64,000 bases of DNA from Fasciola hepatica (Eukaryota > Platyhelminthes > Trematoda > Plagiorchiida > Fasciolidae). Position numbers and translations under genes: made by a program. Below, piece after piece: positions 35,355-46,970 of this stretch. Position 1 is the stretch's first letter; each line of letters starts with the position of its first letter. The notes under the pieces were generated by a model. That model worked only from the letters and a program-made list of their open reading frames with translations, had not been told where the DNA came from and did not search any database. The stretch covers positions 7,272,501 to 7,336,500 of the forward strand of contig CANUEZ040000159.1 in NCBI GenBank assembly GCA_948099385.1, read 5' to 3'.

Positions 35355-36020
35355 TTTCAGTTCAATCGTGAAATCTGTCGTCAAAAGGACGGAGTTGCAG
35401 TGGGATCACCTTTGGGTCCCTTATTTGCTGATATTTTGATGACATCAGTTGAAAATAATCAACTTGAATCCACAATCCCAGATTTTACCGTGTACAAACG
35501 ATACGTAGACGACATCATATGTGTGCTAGACACAAGCCTACTTCTCAACAACTTTAACGCTGTCCATCCAAATGTCTAATTTACTTTGGAAGAATAAAGG
35601 GACAATGGTCTATCGTATTTGGACGTATGCATAAGTCGTCGGAGTGATGTTTCCGTCCAATTATCAATGCATAGAAAAGCTACATGGAATGAAAAATGCA
35701 ATAATTTTTACAGCCTTATTTCCCTAAAAATGAAGAGGAATCTTATAAGTTGCTTGGCTGATTGAGCAAGAAAAATTTGCACCGAAGACAAAATCAGGAG
35801 TGGACTCCGTCTTCTGCGAAGTTTTGTCTTAAATAACGGCTATCCTGAACGGTTTATCGACAGGACGATGCTAGGAAACGAAGGGAAATCAAAGGGGATA
35901 GGAGCCGCTAGGAAGGTTCTATATGTGCGTTTGCCATTCAAAGGCGACAAGGAGGCCGGAATTATTCAACAAAGATTATCGGGAATAATTGGCAGAACAT
36001 TGTACGCTGTTCTACAATGA
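35355..36020 (+). pseudogene. Penelope-like element reverse transcriptase, C-terminal half
   Basis: A single frame of 222 codons with three internal stops reads RQKDGVAVGSPLGPLFADIL, YKRYVDDIICVLD (catalytic YVDD), LSYLDVCISRRSD, HRKATWNE, MKRNLISCLAD and NNGYPERFIDRTML. These are the palm and thumb motifs of Penelope-like elements, which combine a reverse transcriptase with a GIY-YIG endonuclease. The endonuclease is not found downstream. It is decayed by nonsense mutations but not frame-shifted, which suggests moderate age. Confidence 0.85.
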
Positions 36021-37654
36021 CCACGATCATGGTGAACCTTGCCCGCTATTGGTTGCCTTACTTGAATCTCATTGTATCGTTGGTCATATATATCGTCAAT
36101 GCGCAGGTTTCTCTGGCGTTTGGTCGTTGCGTACTTTCGTTGGTGGTTGTTGCGTGGTGGTCCAGTTTTTCCGGTGGTGCCGCTGTTTTCCAGGGTTTCG
36201 TATGGGATTTCCGCGAATTTCGTGAGGTAACTTAGTTCATTTGCAGAACGCGTGTACCAGGCAACATGTAGGTTGTTCTACGTATACAATTCTGTGATGC
36301 TTGCTGCAGATAGGCAACGGCACGCAATGTTCTGACGGTTTTCCATACGCATACGTGACCTGATGCTACGTTCACCGTCGCCAGGAAAGGTAACTGGTCA
36401 TCAAGGTAGGTCATTTGCTTGTCCGAGGCTAACTCTAGCTGTTTTCTCCACGCCACATCCTTTGGGCGCCGCCTACTACGTTACGAAGTGCAGTGCGACA
36501 GTAGCTGTATGGTACGGCTAAGAAAATCGGGAGTCGAGAGGAAATGTAGCCGATACATTTCACTTACCAATGACGATTCTTCAGCACCAATTTTTCAATC
36601 AACATGGATGTTACACTGGTTGCTAGGACAGTGTCTATTGGCCCGACTTTATTGTTCGTCAGATTAGCGTTGAGCGTGCAAGTTGGAGAAAATGGTTGGA
36701 TATGATTAAATGTTATATGCGGATAGTGAAAATGATATTCTGTATATAAGTAGTTTTGCCAACGTCGCTGTCATTGACTATCATGGCAGGTTCCACGGGT
36801 GGTGTTGCTGTGGCCGGCAGGTGTCCCGCAGGTAGTTTTAAGGTGGGGTCCCCGTAACTGTCGGGAAGTGTGCTCGAAATGAGTGAAATGGATCGTTCAC
36901 TGTGAATGAATTTATAATAAACCCTTAGGGACCAGGGAAAATGGTCAGGATGACCGCACTAATGAGAGGGTTTAAAACACAAATCTCGTCACTATCTCGC
37001 ATCTGGTATCGCCGGCAAGCTGGAAGATAGGCCACTGGACAACGCGAAAGGGTTCAGGATGCTAGTCTTGACTGCATCTTGCTTTTTGTACTTCCGGTGA
37101 GCTGGATGATAGATCGCTGCACAGCGGATGAGGACATTCCGTTTAGCCTGAGTAGCGCAAACGATTCTGACTTGGAAAATCCACCGGAGGTCAAACAGCG
37201 AGAATTTTGCACCGTGCGCTCCGCCTTCTCATCACACACACGTGAAATGATGTTCAGGTCCGGAATAACTCAGCATAAGTTGCATGATGGGGCATTTAGC
37301 TGTAAGATTCACCCAGAAGGATATTAGATATCGCACACCCTCTTGAAATGGCGAGAGTGGGGTAAGTTCCGACCTGGCTTATTGTAATGCAGGCCTCAAA
37401 CAGCTGATGGATTAACTTTTGCAAGGAAATGGAATAAAAACACCGTAAAAGTGTGCTTTATGGAAAAGAACTTTGTAAATTTCATCGTTAATTTTTGTTG
37501 AAACTTGTTTCTCTCGGTCAAATCTCGGTAAATAGCTCTCCCGTTATTGGCTTAGCCGTTGCAGCTTGTTGATTGGGTTATTGGTCATATATAATCCGTA
37601 ACCCTAGGCTTGATGTTCACTTGCCATTTCTTCCTCGCACTGTCCGGTTCTCGA
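36021..37654. other. Stretch with no recognised feature
   Basis: Short open stretches on both strands, for example 36017-36235 (+) and 36232-36456 (-), carry no domain I can name. Confidence 0.4.
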
Positions 37655-37980
37655 TATGGAGCGAAGCATCGCTGATGATTCTGCCCAGTTCTGTGCAAAG
37701 GTTAAGAAGATGTACCCGAATTTGGATGCATTTAGATCTGATTTTCGGGACTTCCAATTAACCACTTGTTCGAGTTTTTACGTATACGACTCACGAACAA
37801 GCGGCTTCACCAATTCGGGAGGACGTTTGCAGCGTATGCAGATTGGAGGAACCAACGGTGGACATTGACGAGAACGTTCAGTGGGTGCAATGTGGCTCTT
37901 GTGGTCGATGGGCCCATTTCCAATGCGCGGGATTCCGAAAGGACGACAAGTACGAGTGCGTGTATTGTCTGGCTCGATGA
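37655..37980 (+). CDS. PHD-finger reading frame, possible gene end or element remnant
   Basis: The frame 37762-37980 encodes a full C4HC3 PHD finger: VCSVC, then WVQCGSCGRWAHFQC, then CVYC, closed by TGA. PHD fingers bind histone H3 tails and also occur in ORF1 of some CR1-type elements. A second open frame just upstream (37656-37766) reads DDSAQFCAKVKKMYPNLDAF. The two are offset by one base. They would join in phase across a micro-intron of about 34 bp (GT at 37767) or 28 bp, sizes like those in RFC4, although the donors are weak. Alternatively a frameshift separates them. I cannot tell whether this is a host gene. Confidence 0.45.
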
Positions 37981-40176
37981 CCAACGCGGAGGACAACGGG
38001 AATGTCAACATGGTCCCTATGGGGCCACCACATTTTGATTACCGTGTTGCTTCTCTGAAGCCATTTTGTTGTTGCCTTTTCATTTCTCTTGCATGTGAGT
38101 CTCGTTTCAAGTGCGCAGGACTGGGAATACTAGCTGCATATAGGGGGCGATCGTTTGCGAGTTTGGGCGTGGTATTTAGAATACTCCGTGCTTCGTTAAA
38201 CATTTCGTGAAGATAGACTGACGGAATTAGCATTCCAGTCAATCCGTTACTCATATCACGTAAGTTACAGTACTGAAAGCATTGGTAGCAGGAGCGCAGT
38301 TATCTACTATGTTCAGACAAGAGGCTTAGCTAGTTAGTTTAGTGAAACTTTGCTGCTAGATACATGGAAGAGAGCTCGTACAGTGGGACATATATATATA
38401 TATATGTATATACACATATATATATATATATTTATATTTATATGACAACCGTCATGTTGCACTTATCTTAGGTCAGCTAAGTACCAAGCAGCACTGCCCA
38501 ATTCCAAAAATCACCCAACATTTCGTTTCACTGAGGAATCGGCTATTACAATATTCCTCCACGTTTTTAGTTCAACCACTAAGTTGCCCATATATATATA
38601 AACAAGTAAAACTGCAAATTGTAGAAGAAAAAGGATAGATTTATTGTATAAAAAGGCGGTAAAAATGTACATTCGTTGTTGGTCATTCTTGTATTTCACG
38701 GAATCTTGTTCGGTCTTCTTGCTGTTCACGGGATCTGTAAAAAGAAAGTGTGGAAAGTGATGTATTAACCGTTCGAAAAATATGGAACAACCTGATTTTT
38801 TAAGTTTAACTCAGAAACGTATATACTACACACACAATTGTGCGTGTTCTGTTATTTAACATTATACGAGGCAGCGTCTACTTGTAATCGATAAACCGTG
38901 TCACCACTTCATACTTCCATACGCATATTGGTGGATGACATTATGCACCATCAGTTTAAAATGAAGCAATGGTTACTCTGATACGCTGAATGAATGAACG
39001 CAACACCAAAAAATAAAAAACGACGTACCAGCGTAGCCGTCTTCCTTCGCCTCGATCCCGAGCGTCGATAAACCAACGCATAATGTGCCTCTCTAGGACA
39101 GACCACGTTTCATCTGCGAATCGTTCTGTCCCACGCACTGCGTCTGTTGTTTCGTGTTAATAATTGTATTGACCTACCCACTACGGCCGCGATCAACCTA
39201 TGATCGTAAACCGGTTTCCGTTGCGGGCTACCTAGCCGACAACAAGTCATAGCAACCTCTTCTCCAATGCTTGCTGCCAGCATACCCCGCTCTACTTCCA
39301 TCTATCACCTACGTTACTCATTACGCCAATAGTGTACACGCAGCTAAAAAAAACAGTTCCCGTGTTCTGGCAGTTATTCTTTTAGCCAAACTTCACTGGG
39401 TCAGATCACATCGCCCAGTGGTCTTTCGGAAACCGCACCACCACTAGGGGCACGTTTTTTTTTCACACAATTGTGATTTTGGGACAACGATAAGTGAGGA
39501 CCACTTTTCCAATTATTAATTAGGAAACAGTCCAATGTTTTCAAAATATTTCACACATTTTTGGCCACTTCCAGATACGAATCGACACCCCAGTTAAACT
39601 TTAGAGTCCGCTATACAACAATGATGACCACTTCGTTGATCAGGATGTTTTTACCAAGGAAAAATCGCCCATTTTTTTCTCTTTATAAATATACCAAGTA
39701 AGTCACTTAAATCCAAGCAAGTAACTCGTATTTCAAAATAAGCTCGGCAGATCAATTTTGTGCGTTTCAAAATTGGCGCCCCAGAAATCCAGGTTAGCGC
39801 GCCAATTCGAAAATATCCAGGTCGGAACTTACCCCTCTACCTGAAATGGCCGCGTAATCTTAAGTAGAGCGCTTCTGGACAGCACAACGCTACCTGACCG
39901 CCAGTTACCATAGACGATTTGTCATGAAGCATTGAAACAATACTTCGAACAGGCACTGGCGCGTTTGTCGGCTACCCAAATGATAGACCTCGAAACGACT
40001 CTGGGATGTTCCGCGCCGGTCAATATGGGGATTCTTTGGGGTAACCAGTGCCTGTTCGAAGTATTGGGGGTTCGTCAAAGTATGCACGGCCTGAGTGGTC
40101 ATCAACCACGCCCTTAATTAGGTGTCGTAATAGTGAACATACTGCTGAATGTACTCTGCCACGATTTTGCAGGGTC
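37981..40176. other. AT-rich stretch with TA-rich microsatellite, no recognised gene
   Basis: TA-rich imperfect repeats lie at 38390-38443. Minus-strand readings at 38039-38254 and 38956-39301 have no recognised domain. Nothing else is supported. Confidence 0.4.
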
Positions 40177-40472
40177 TGTAGCGGTTGCCATCTTCGTTCA
40201 TACTTTTACCACGTTTATTGTTTAACTGAACGCTGACTGCCAAGCGCGGTTGCCATTTGACCGTTGCTCTTGCGCACGCTCCCAAATACACGCTAACCAC
40301 TATCTCTCTCAATCGCCTTCTCGTTCTCACGGGTCGTGGAGAATACTGTTCTGGTTAACATATTTGTGCAGTGCCGCACATTAGAGTAACGTGCAGGTGG
40401 TCCATGCAGTACGAAGGACCGAAGCAGGCGTTTACTAAGGAAACCGCGAAGTAAGGTCTAATCAACCTTACA
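40177..40472 (+). repeat. B-type LTR, solo copy (LTR-B1)
   Basis: 296 bp, from TGTAGCGGTTGCCATC to CAACCTTACA, with TG and CA ends. It is not followed by a primer-binding site and not preceded by element sequence, so it is a solo LTR. The flanks (GGTC left, GACC right) do not form a direct target-site duplication. It lacks the 12-bp segment that other B-type LTRs carry in the middle. Confidence 0.85.
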
Positions 40473-40504
40473 GACCAATACTGTAATGAGTGTGGCTACC
40501 AAAG

Positions 40505-41000
40505 GAAGTCGCGATACTTTCTAGTGACATCCGAGAACTAACCAAAGGAACGGAAGCCCTGCTGAACGAAAGAAAGCGTTTTTTCCATGAGCTAAACTAT
40601 CTTCAGGGACAATATGAGTCAGCTTTAGGAAGGCGTGCGGTTGGTTTGATTGCAGATCTTGGGTGAGGCTTTGATTATAGCGTGGTCAAATAAGCACGGT
40701 GAGGAGCAACTCTTATTGAAGAAAGGAAGTCTATAAAAGTGTCCAGACTAGTTGGAAATGTAACGGTGTTCGTGAATTTGAAGAGAAAGAAAGCACGCGT
40801 CGAAACAAATAAAACGACCAGCGAATATTCATGACTGAACACCGGCGTAGTTTACCAAGATTTGTGAAACTGAGTCAGTGAATTCCAGGTCATCTTTCGT
40901 GGGACATTTAGGGGAAGTATATACATTCACTAGCAGAATTGAGAGAAAGTTACTCGAAAAATGGGGTTTACTTTCGCGTATTGAAGAGCTAACGAAAATC
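40505..41000 (+). pseudogene. Possible two-exon host gene fragment, coiled-coil-like
   Basis: Frame 40505-40662 reads EVAILSSDIRELTKGTEALL, NERKRFFHELNYLQGQYESA and GLIADLG, and ends at a good donor GTGAGG. An acceptor TAGCAG at 40936 opens a second frame reading IERKLLEKWGLLSRIEELTK. The phases match (two bases plus one). An acceptor-like AAAG precedes the first piece. The heptad-like spacing of charged and hydrophobic residues suggests a helix or coiled coil. The B-type LTR lies upstream and a CR1 relic downstream, so it would be a gene fragment cut by repeats. I do not recognise the protein, and it could instead belong to a retroelement. Confidence 0.3.
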
Positions 41001-41030
41001 GTAGAATTTGTGTCTGTATTTTGCGAACCG

Positions 41031-42340
41031 TCACGTGGATCGCCGCTGTAGCTGCTCGAGTGCCTTGATGTCCCTCACCAAACATGGCCTCCGCGCTTGG
41101 ACACAGACTTCCAGATGCGATCTCACAAAAGCCTTGTATAATGGCAATAGGACCCTGGGTTTCCTAGAGCTGACCGCCCTCCTTAACTGGTGCAGGGCTC
41201 TGCGTGCTTTTTGCATTGCTTTCTGGTACTGGCGACTTGGCTCAAGGTCAGCGCTTACCGTTACCCCTAGATACAGAGCTTCTGTGGTCTTAGCTAGCTC
41301 CTCTCAATTGTCCGGTGGCCTCATATATCGTGTAGACCGTAGTCCTTTCTCCTTGATGAGATGTTGGCATTTGCTCAAATTAAAGGGAAGATCCCACACC
41401 ACTGACCGTTGATAAACTTTGTCTAGATCACGCTGAACCGACGCATCATCTGGTACTCCTACCACTCTGAAGTCATCCGCGAACGAGAAGCACGGGTTTT
41501 CCAACCCATCCGTCAGATCGTCCATGTACTTCAGGAAGAACAGGGGTCCCAGGACCGACCCTTGCGGAACGCCACCATGCAGTCTCCCACTGTCCGACAA
41601 GCAGCCTTCACTCTCACTTGGAAAACTCTCTTCTTTGGGCTCCGTACAATCCACTTCTGTATTTTCGCCGTAAGTTGAAACGATTCCACCTTGGCTTCCG
41701 GCAGTTTGTGGCTAACCCAATCAAATGCCTTTTGGAGATCCAGATAGCAGACTTCCACCCCTTCTCCTCGATCCACTCGACCTCATCCAAGAAACTTATT
41801 ATGTTGTAGAGACAAGAGCGCCTGTGCCAGAACCCATGCTGGTTGCCAGTCACCAGCATGTTCCTCTCTAAATGCCTCACTATTCTGTCTCGTAGTACTC
41901 TCTCGTGAGTTTTGAGCGCCACTGACGTCAAGTTATTCGGCCTGTAACTGGTACATGTTCCTCTTTCTCCACCTTCATAAACGGGAGTGATGATCGATAC
42001 AAGCCGGTTTTTATGTAGCACACTGTTGTCTAGTGATGTATTGAACAGCTTCTCGCCCATCTGTTAGACACAGGCCACAAGGCTGATCCGGCTACATCAT
42101 TCAGTGTCCTATACAGGGTTCAACCGAATGAGTCAAGATCAGTCAGATATAGAACACTAGCGACGGCTGAGGCAATCAGCATCCGGCTACTGGGGCTCAA
42201 GCTTTGTTCACAAAAGAAGCTGGTCCAAGCACTTGAACTTCCGTGGCCGAAGGTCGATGACGTGATGCTCGAATGTGATGCCGATCCAAGCCTCTGAAGA
42301 CCACAAGTGATTTTACCATGTCCCCTGCTCATCTATCGAT
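41031..42340 (-). mobile_element. CR1-clade retrotransposon, reverse-transcriptase part, copy 1
   Basis: The minus-strand pieces in order are VSIITPVYEGGERGTCTSYR and NLTSVALKTHERVL (42060-41614), CYLDLQKAFDWVSHK (motif A, 41776-41531), GGVPQGSVLGPLFFLKYMDD and FSFADDFRVVG (motifs B and C, 41654-41304) and ALHQLRRAVSSRK with LEQLQRRS (41216-41031). These are standard CR1/jockey-type palm motifs, with the catalytic ADD present. Three frames are used, so it is broken. The upstream part to 42340 is unclear. The whole fragment recurs at 61857-63166. Confidence 0.8.
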
Positions 42341-42458
42341 TAGTCGGCTAATCAATCGAGTGACTGACTGACTGATTGACTAACTGATTAAATTTGTCCT
42401 TTTCCTTCCCTTATTTTGTTTCATATAAATGTTATTGTAATTGGATTGAGAATGAAAT

Positions 42459-42728
42459 TGTAGTGCTACCAATAAAGCACTCGATGACGAAGACTAACAA
42501 ATTTGTTTATTTGAACAATGACCGTTTTTGGTGGCGCCACTTGCTCCGCCTTTGTTCGTCATCTGCACGCCGTTGTGCTCCTCCAATGCACACGTTGTCC
42601 CGCTCCAGCGTTTTGAGTTCTGCTTTGCGCGCTGCCGAGTATATTCGCTAACGTGTCACATACCGAGGACCACGGGCTATAGACTCTATACGGGAGCAGG
42701 TCCTGACTTAACTGAGATTAATCCTAAA
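42459..42728 (+). repeat. 5' LTR of element A (A-type LTR, 270 bp)
   Basis: From TGTAGTGCTACC to AATCCTAAA. An AATAAA signal lies 12 bases in. It matches in length the solo copy at 49206-49475, which fixes both ends through that copy's target-site duplication. Confidence 0.9.
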
Positions 42729-42729
42729 C

Positions 42730-42746
42730 TGGTGAGCCCGAACAAC
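42730..42746 (+). promoter_or_regulatory. Primer-binding site of element A
   Basis: TGGTGAGCCCGAAC starts one base after the LTR. The first 12 bases fit the tRNA-Trp 3' end with one mismatch; the rest departs from it. Confidence 0.6.
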
Positions 42747-42950
42747 AAATTAATTCTCGAAGGACATTCGTAAGTCCCTCATTCACATTTATTCGTTTAC
42801 ATATACACTTTTCCGATATATAAACGGTAAATTCCGGATATCAGTTACCATATCCCTGATATATATTTTCTCATATCCATGTTATAAGTGTTTCACTTTT
42901 GCTGCACTGACCTCTTTATATCATTTTACATTTGATATACCATTGCAACT

Positions 42951-43774
42951 ATGGCTAGCAACGACCGTAAACCTGACCCGGAACCGTCCGTTTCGACAGT
43001 CTTCCTAGCCGTCCCTCAGTTTTTTATTGATGACCTTCAACTCTGGTTTCATATGTTGGAGGCAGAGTTTGAATTACATAGAATTACAAGCGAACGAACC
43101 CGTTACTTGTGGACTATCGGTCGCCTTCCCCGTGACGTTGCTACTCAGATACGCGACGTAATATTTAATAACAGTTCTTACACAGCAGTGAAAGACGCGG
43201 TAATCTCTTGTTTTCTACCGTCAGAGTCGTTCAGACTAAAACGGCTGACCCAAGGGACAGAGTTAGGTAGCAAGAAGCCCTCTGCATAACTGAGAGAAAT
43301 GCAGCAGCTGGCAGGGCAACTTTTAGAGGAAAACGTCCTTAAAGAGTTGTGGGTACAGCGTCTACCACCCAACATTCAAGCACTGCTCGAGGTTTCCAGC
43401 CACCTTAAGCTCACAGAAGCGGCTAAACTAGCGGACGGTATTATGGACCGGTACCATCTACAAATTACCGCCGTAACAAACTCGAGCAGCCCCCAGACCA
43501 CAGCTCCCACCGTAGGAACACACTCCGAGGACACGCTGATAGCTGCTTTCGAGCGGGCTTTCAGACGTTTTTCCTCTCCTGGTTGTTCTCACCGTAGAAA
43601 CCATATAGCTTATCACAACTCTGACCGACGTGAACGTCTCAGAAGCCTATCCCCTGACCGCCTGGTTAACCCATCTCGATCAACGTACTGTCGATACCAC
43701 AAACGGTTTGGGGAGAAGGCCCGGCGCTGCGAAGCCCGTTGCACCTTCCCAGGTGCCAAACAGGGAAACTAATA
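42951..43774 (+). pseudogene. Element A Gag with CHCC motif, one internal stop
   Basis: The frame opens at ATG 42951 and reads capsid-like sequence with WTIGRLPRDVATQIRDVI. It hits TAA at 43287-43289 and continues in the same frame through LWVQRLPPNIQALL and AAKLADGIMDRYH to a zinc-type motif CRYHKRFGEKARRCEARC. There C-x2-H-x9-C-x3-C is the unusual spacing of the CsRn1 group, in place of the normal CCHC knuckle. It ends at 43772-43774. Gag would form the particle that packages element RNA. The nonsense codon makes it non-functional as it stands. Confidence 0.85.
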
Positions 43775-43840
43775 TCCCGACGCGTTCCGACGACTAACGC
43801 GGTCGGCAGCCATAATAGCAGTCGTCTGTTGCATGTTTGA

Positions 43841-45718
43841 GATTTAGTTTCCAATAGTCTGTTCCTAATTGACACCGGTGCAGCAGTAAGTGTCATTCCA
43901 AAGGAGGCAGGTGATACAACGAACCCGTCAGTCCAACAACTCCGTGTTGCCAATGGCACTCTTATTGCTACTTACGGCCGTAAGTCACTCACGCTCAACT
44001 TAGGACTACGTCGCACCTTCCGCTGGGTGTTCATAGTAGCAGACGTCCCTTATCCCATACTAGGCATCGATTTCCTTGACCATTTCGACCTCCTGATCGA
44101 TGCACGAGGCCGGAGAGTTGTCGACCGGCAGACTTCTCTTTCCGTAACCGGTTCGTATTCCTCCGTGAATCACATCATGCCCCTATACATCGAACCGCAG
44201 GCCGAACACCCGTACGCAGACCTACTTTCAGCTTACCCGGCAATGCTAAGACAATCTGGCCCCCTTCCCGCGGTGACCACTAACGTTACCCACCATATTG
44301 TCACTAAAGGACCCCCAGCATTTAGCCGACCACGTCGCTTGACCTTAGACAAGCTCCGCGTAGCACAGGCTGAGTTTGAACACATGCTAGAATTAGGCAT
44401 AATACGCCCGTCCAGTAGCCCTTGGGCCTCGCCCCTTCACATGGTTCCTAAACCTAATGGCGATTGGCGCCCCTGCGGTGACTACAGGGCCCTCAACCAG
44501 GCTACTGTCCCGGACAGGTACCCCATTCCACATATTCAAGATCTTACTTCTACCCTGTCTGGTTGTTCTGTTTTCAGCAGAATCGACCTCGTCAGAGCCT
44601 ACCACCAAATCCCAGTAGCAGAGGCTGACATCCCTAAAACCGCTTTCACAACTCCATTCGGACTATTCGAGTTTTTGCGCATGCCTTTTGGGCTCAGCAA
44701 TGCAGCCCAAACCTTTCAAAGGTTTATGCATGAGGCAACACGCGGTTTGAAGAATGTCTACGTGTACTTAGGCGATATTTTGGTGGCAAGTTCTTCAAAA
44801 GAGGAGCATATGACACACCTGCATGCTCTTTTTGAGCGCTTTAGCCAACACGGTGTAACTATTAACCCTAAAAAGTGCGAATTAGGTAGGACGACCATCA
44901 CGCTCCCAGGTCACGAAATCTCAGCCTCAGGCATACAGCCCCTACTTGACAAGGTGGCGGCAATTCGCGACTATCCTGAGCCTCACTCTTACCGACAGTT
45001 GCGCCAATTTTCTGGTCTGGTTAACATTTATCGCCACTTTATCCCACACTGCGCCGAAATAATGCAGCCTTTAACAGACCTTTTACGTGGAGGTAAGCGG
45101 AAATTCATTTTTCCCGACACGGCGCAGGCAGCTTTTACTTTGATCAAGGATGCTATCGCCAACATAGCACTCCTTGCACATCCCGATCCTTCCGCTCCCC
45201 TGGCATTGGGAACAGATGCTTTGGACACGGCTGTTGGAGCAGTGTTGCAGCAGTTCGTCAACAAGTCATGGCAACCAATAGCTTTCTTCTCCAAACGTCT
45301 CCAGCCTGCGGAATCCCGATATAGTACGTTCAGCAGAGAACTGCTGGCAATCTATTTGGGTATCCGACACTTCCGGCACACACTCGAGGGCCAATTGTTC
45401 ACAGTGTTTACAGATCATAAACCACTAGCTTACGCCCTCCAGTCAGCTTCTGACCGATATTCGCCACGCGAGATTTGCCACTTAGACTATGTTTCGCAGT
45501 TTACTACGGACATTCGACACGTCTCTGGGGCACACAATCCCGTAGCAGACGCACTCTCACGCGTCCACAATATCGACTACCCACTACCCATGGGCATAGA
45601 CCTAGAAGCAATCGCCGCAGCCCAAACGACAGATCCTGAGGTAGAGCAACTCAGACACAACAACTCCCTGCACCTTGTGGCAGTGGCGCTTCCAACTTCG
45701 GACGTAACTATCATTTGA
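43841..45718 (+). pseudogene. Element A Pol: protease, reverse transcriptase, RNase H
   Basis: A long open frame of about 625 codons lies in a different frame from gag. The domains in order are aspartic protease (LIDTGAAVS near the start, then [10 protein letters not shown]), reverse transcriptase ([16 protein letters not shown] region, [35 protein letters not shown], then [10 protein letters not shown]) and RNase H ([43 protein letters not shown]). The catalytic YVDD box reads YLGD, so one essential aspartate is lost. The LGTDALDTA region also departs from the usual TDAS. It ends at TGA 45716-45718; integrase continues in another frame. Confidence 0.9.
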
Positions 45719-45821
45719 GATGTGTCACAAGGTCAACCCCGACCACTAGTTCCTGCCAAATTTTCGCCGACGAGTTTTTACCAGCCTCCACAACTTATCG
45801 CACCCTGGGGTAACCGCCTTA

Positions 45822-46970
45822 GTGAAACTAGTCACCGAGCGATTCGTCTGGCCTTGCGTCAAACGTGACGTACGTCTTAGGGCTCGTGCTTGTCTCCAGT
45901 GCCAACGAGTTAAGATACATCGTCACATCAAATCCACGTTAGGCACATTCTGCGAACCGGACGCACGCTTTCATCATGTGCATGTGGATCTCGTGGGGCC
46001 ACTTCCGCCATCCAATGGCTGCGTCTACATCCTCACTTGCGTAGATCGTTTCACTTGCTGGCCACAGGCCATACCTATTCCTCGCCCAACCTCAGAGGAA
46101 GCTGCAAAAGCATTTCTAACCGGTTGGGTGAGTCAGTTCGGTTGCCCTGCTATCGTGACCACTGATCGCGGTTCTCATTTCGACGGCGCCTTCCACGAGC
46201 TACTGAACGCATTTGGTTGTCGACACAACAAGACGACGGCCTATCATCCTCAGGCCAATGGCATGGTGGAACGATTCCATCGCCAGCTGGAAGCTGCCCT
46301 TCGTGCTCGTGATAATCCATTATGTAGTGAAGTTTTGCCGTTCGTTCTCTTAGGACTGCGTAACACCGTTTAAGCCGAAATGGGTGTTACGGTGGCTGAA
46401 CTGGTTTATGGTTGCACACTACGACTTCCAGGTGAGTTGGTTTCTCCATTACCACCTATGAGTTTTAATTACGGGGATTACGCAAAACGGCTGTCGCACC
46501 AAATGCGGGTGATAAAGCCCACCCCACCACGAGAACAAACCCTGAGCAACTACATACCTACCGTTCTAGCTACCGCCAGCCATGTGTTTATTCGAGTAGA
46601 TGCAGTGCGATCACCACTGCAGGCGGCTTACTCTGGCCCGTTCCGCGTCGTCCAGCGAAAGGAAAAGAAATACGTGGTGGACATCGATGGCAGGAAGGAG
46701 ACCATCAGCATAGACCGCCTCAAACCAGCCTTCATCGAGGCAGAACCCACCTCGAACAACCCTCTCAGTGTCCCTACCTGCCCACAACCTTCGGTTGGTC
46801 GTCCCGAGTCGGCCCCTGTTACTCCCACTAACGACCCCTCGTTATCTGTTGCAACACCAAAATCCACGAAAGACACAGCTGCACCGGTCAACAGGAGAAA
46901 TCGACGCGGCCGCGAGCTGCGACAGCCAACGAGGTTTTCTGAATATGTAACAGTTGTATATATTTAAGTA
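45822..46970 (+). pseudogene. Element A integrase, one internal stop
   Basis: It reads the zinc-binding end CLQCQRVKIHRH, the catalytic core with HVDLVGPLP (first D), TTDRGSHFDGAF (second D) and NGMVERFHRQLEAAL (E), giving the D,D-35-E triad. TAA at 46371-46373 interrupts the same frame, which resumes as ELVYGCTLRLPGELV and a C-terminal DNA-binding region with YSGPFRVVQR and IDRLKPAFI. It stops at 46968-46970. All three catalytic acids are kept. Confidence 0.88.

Noticed and set aside
41008..41412. 134-codon plus-strand reading repeated at 61834-62238
   Set aside because: It is the shadow of the minus-strand CR1 reverse transcriptase, preserved only because the block is duplicated.
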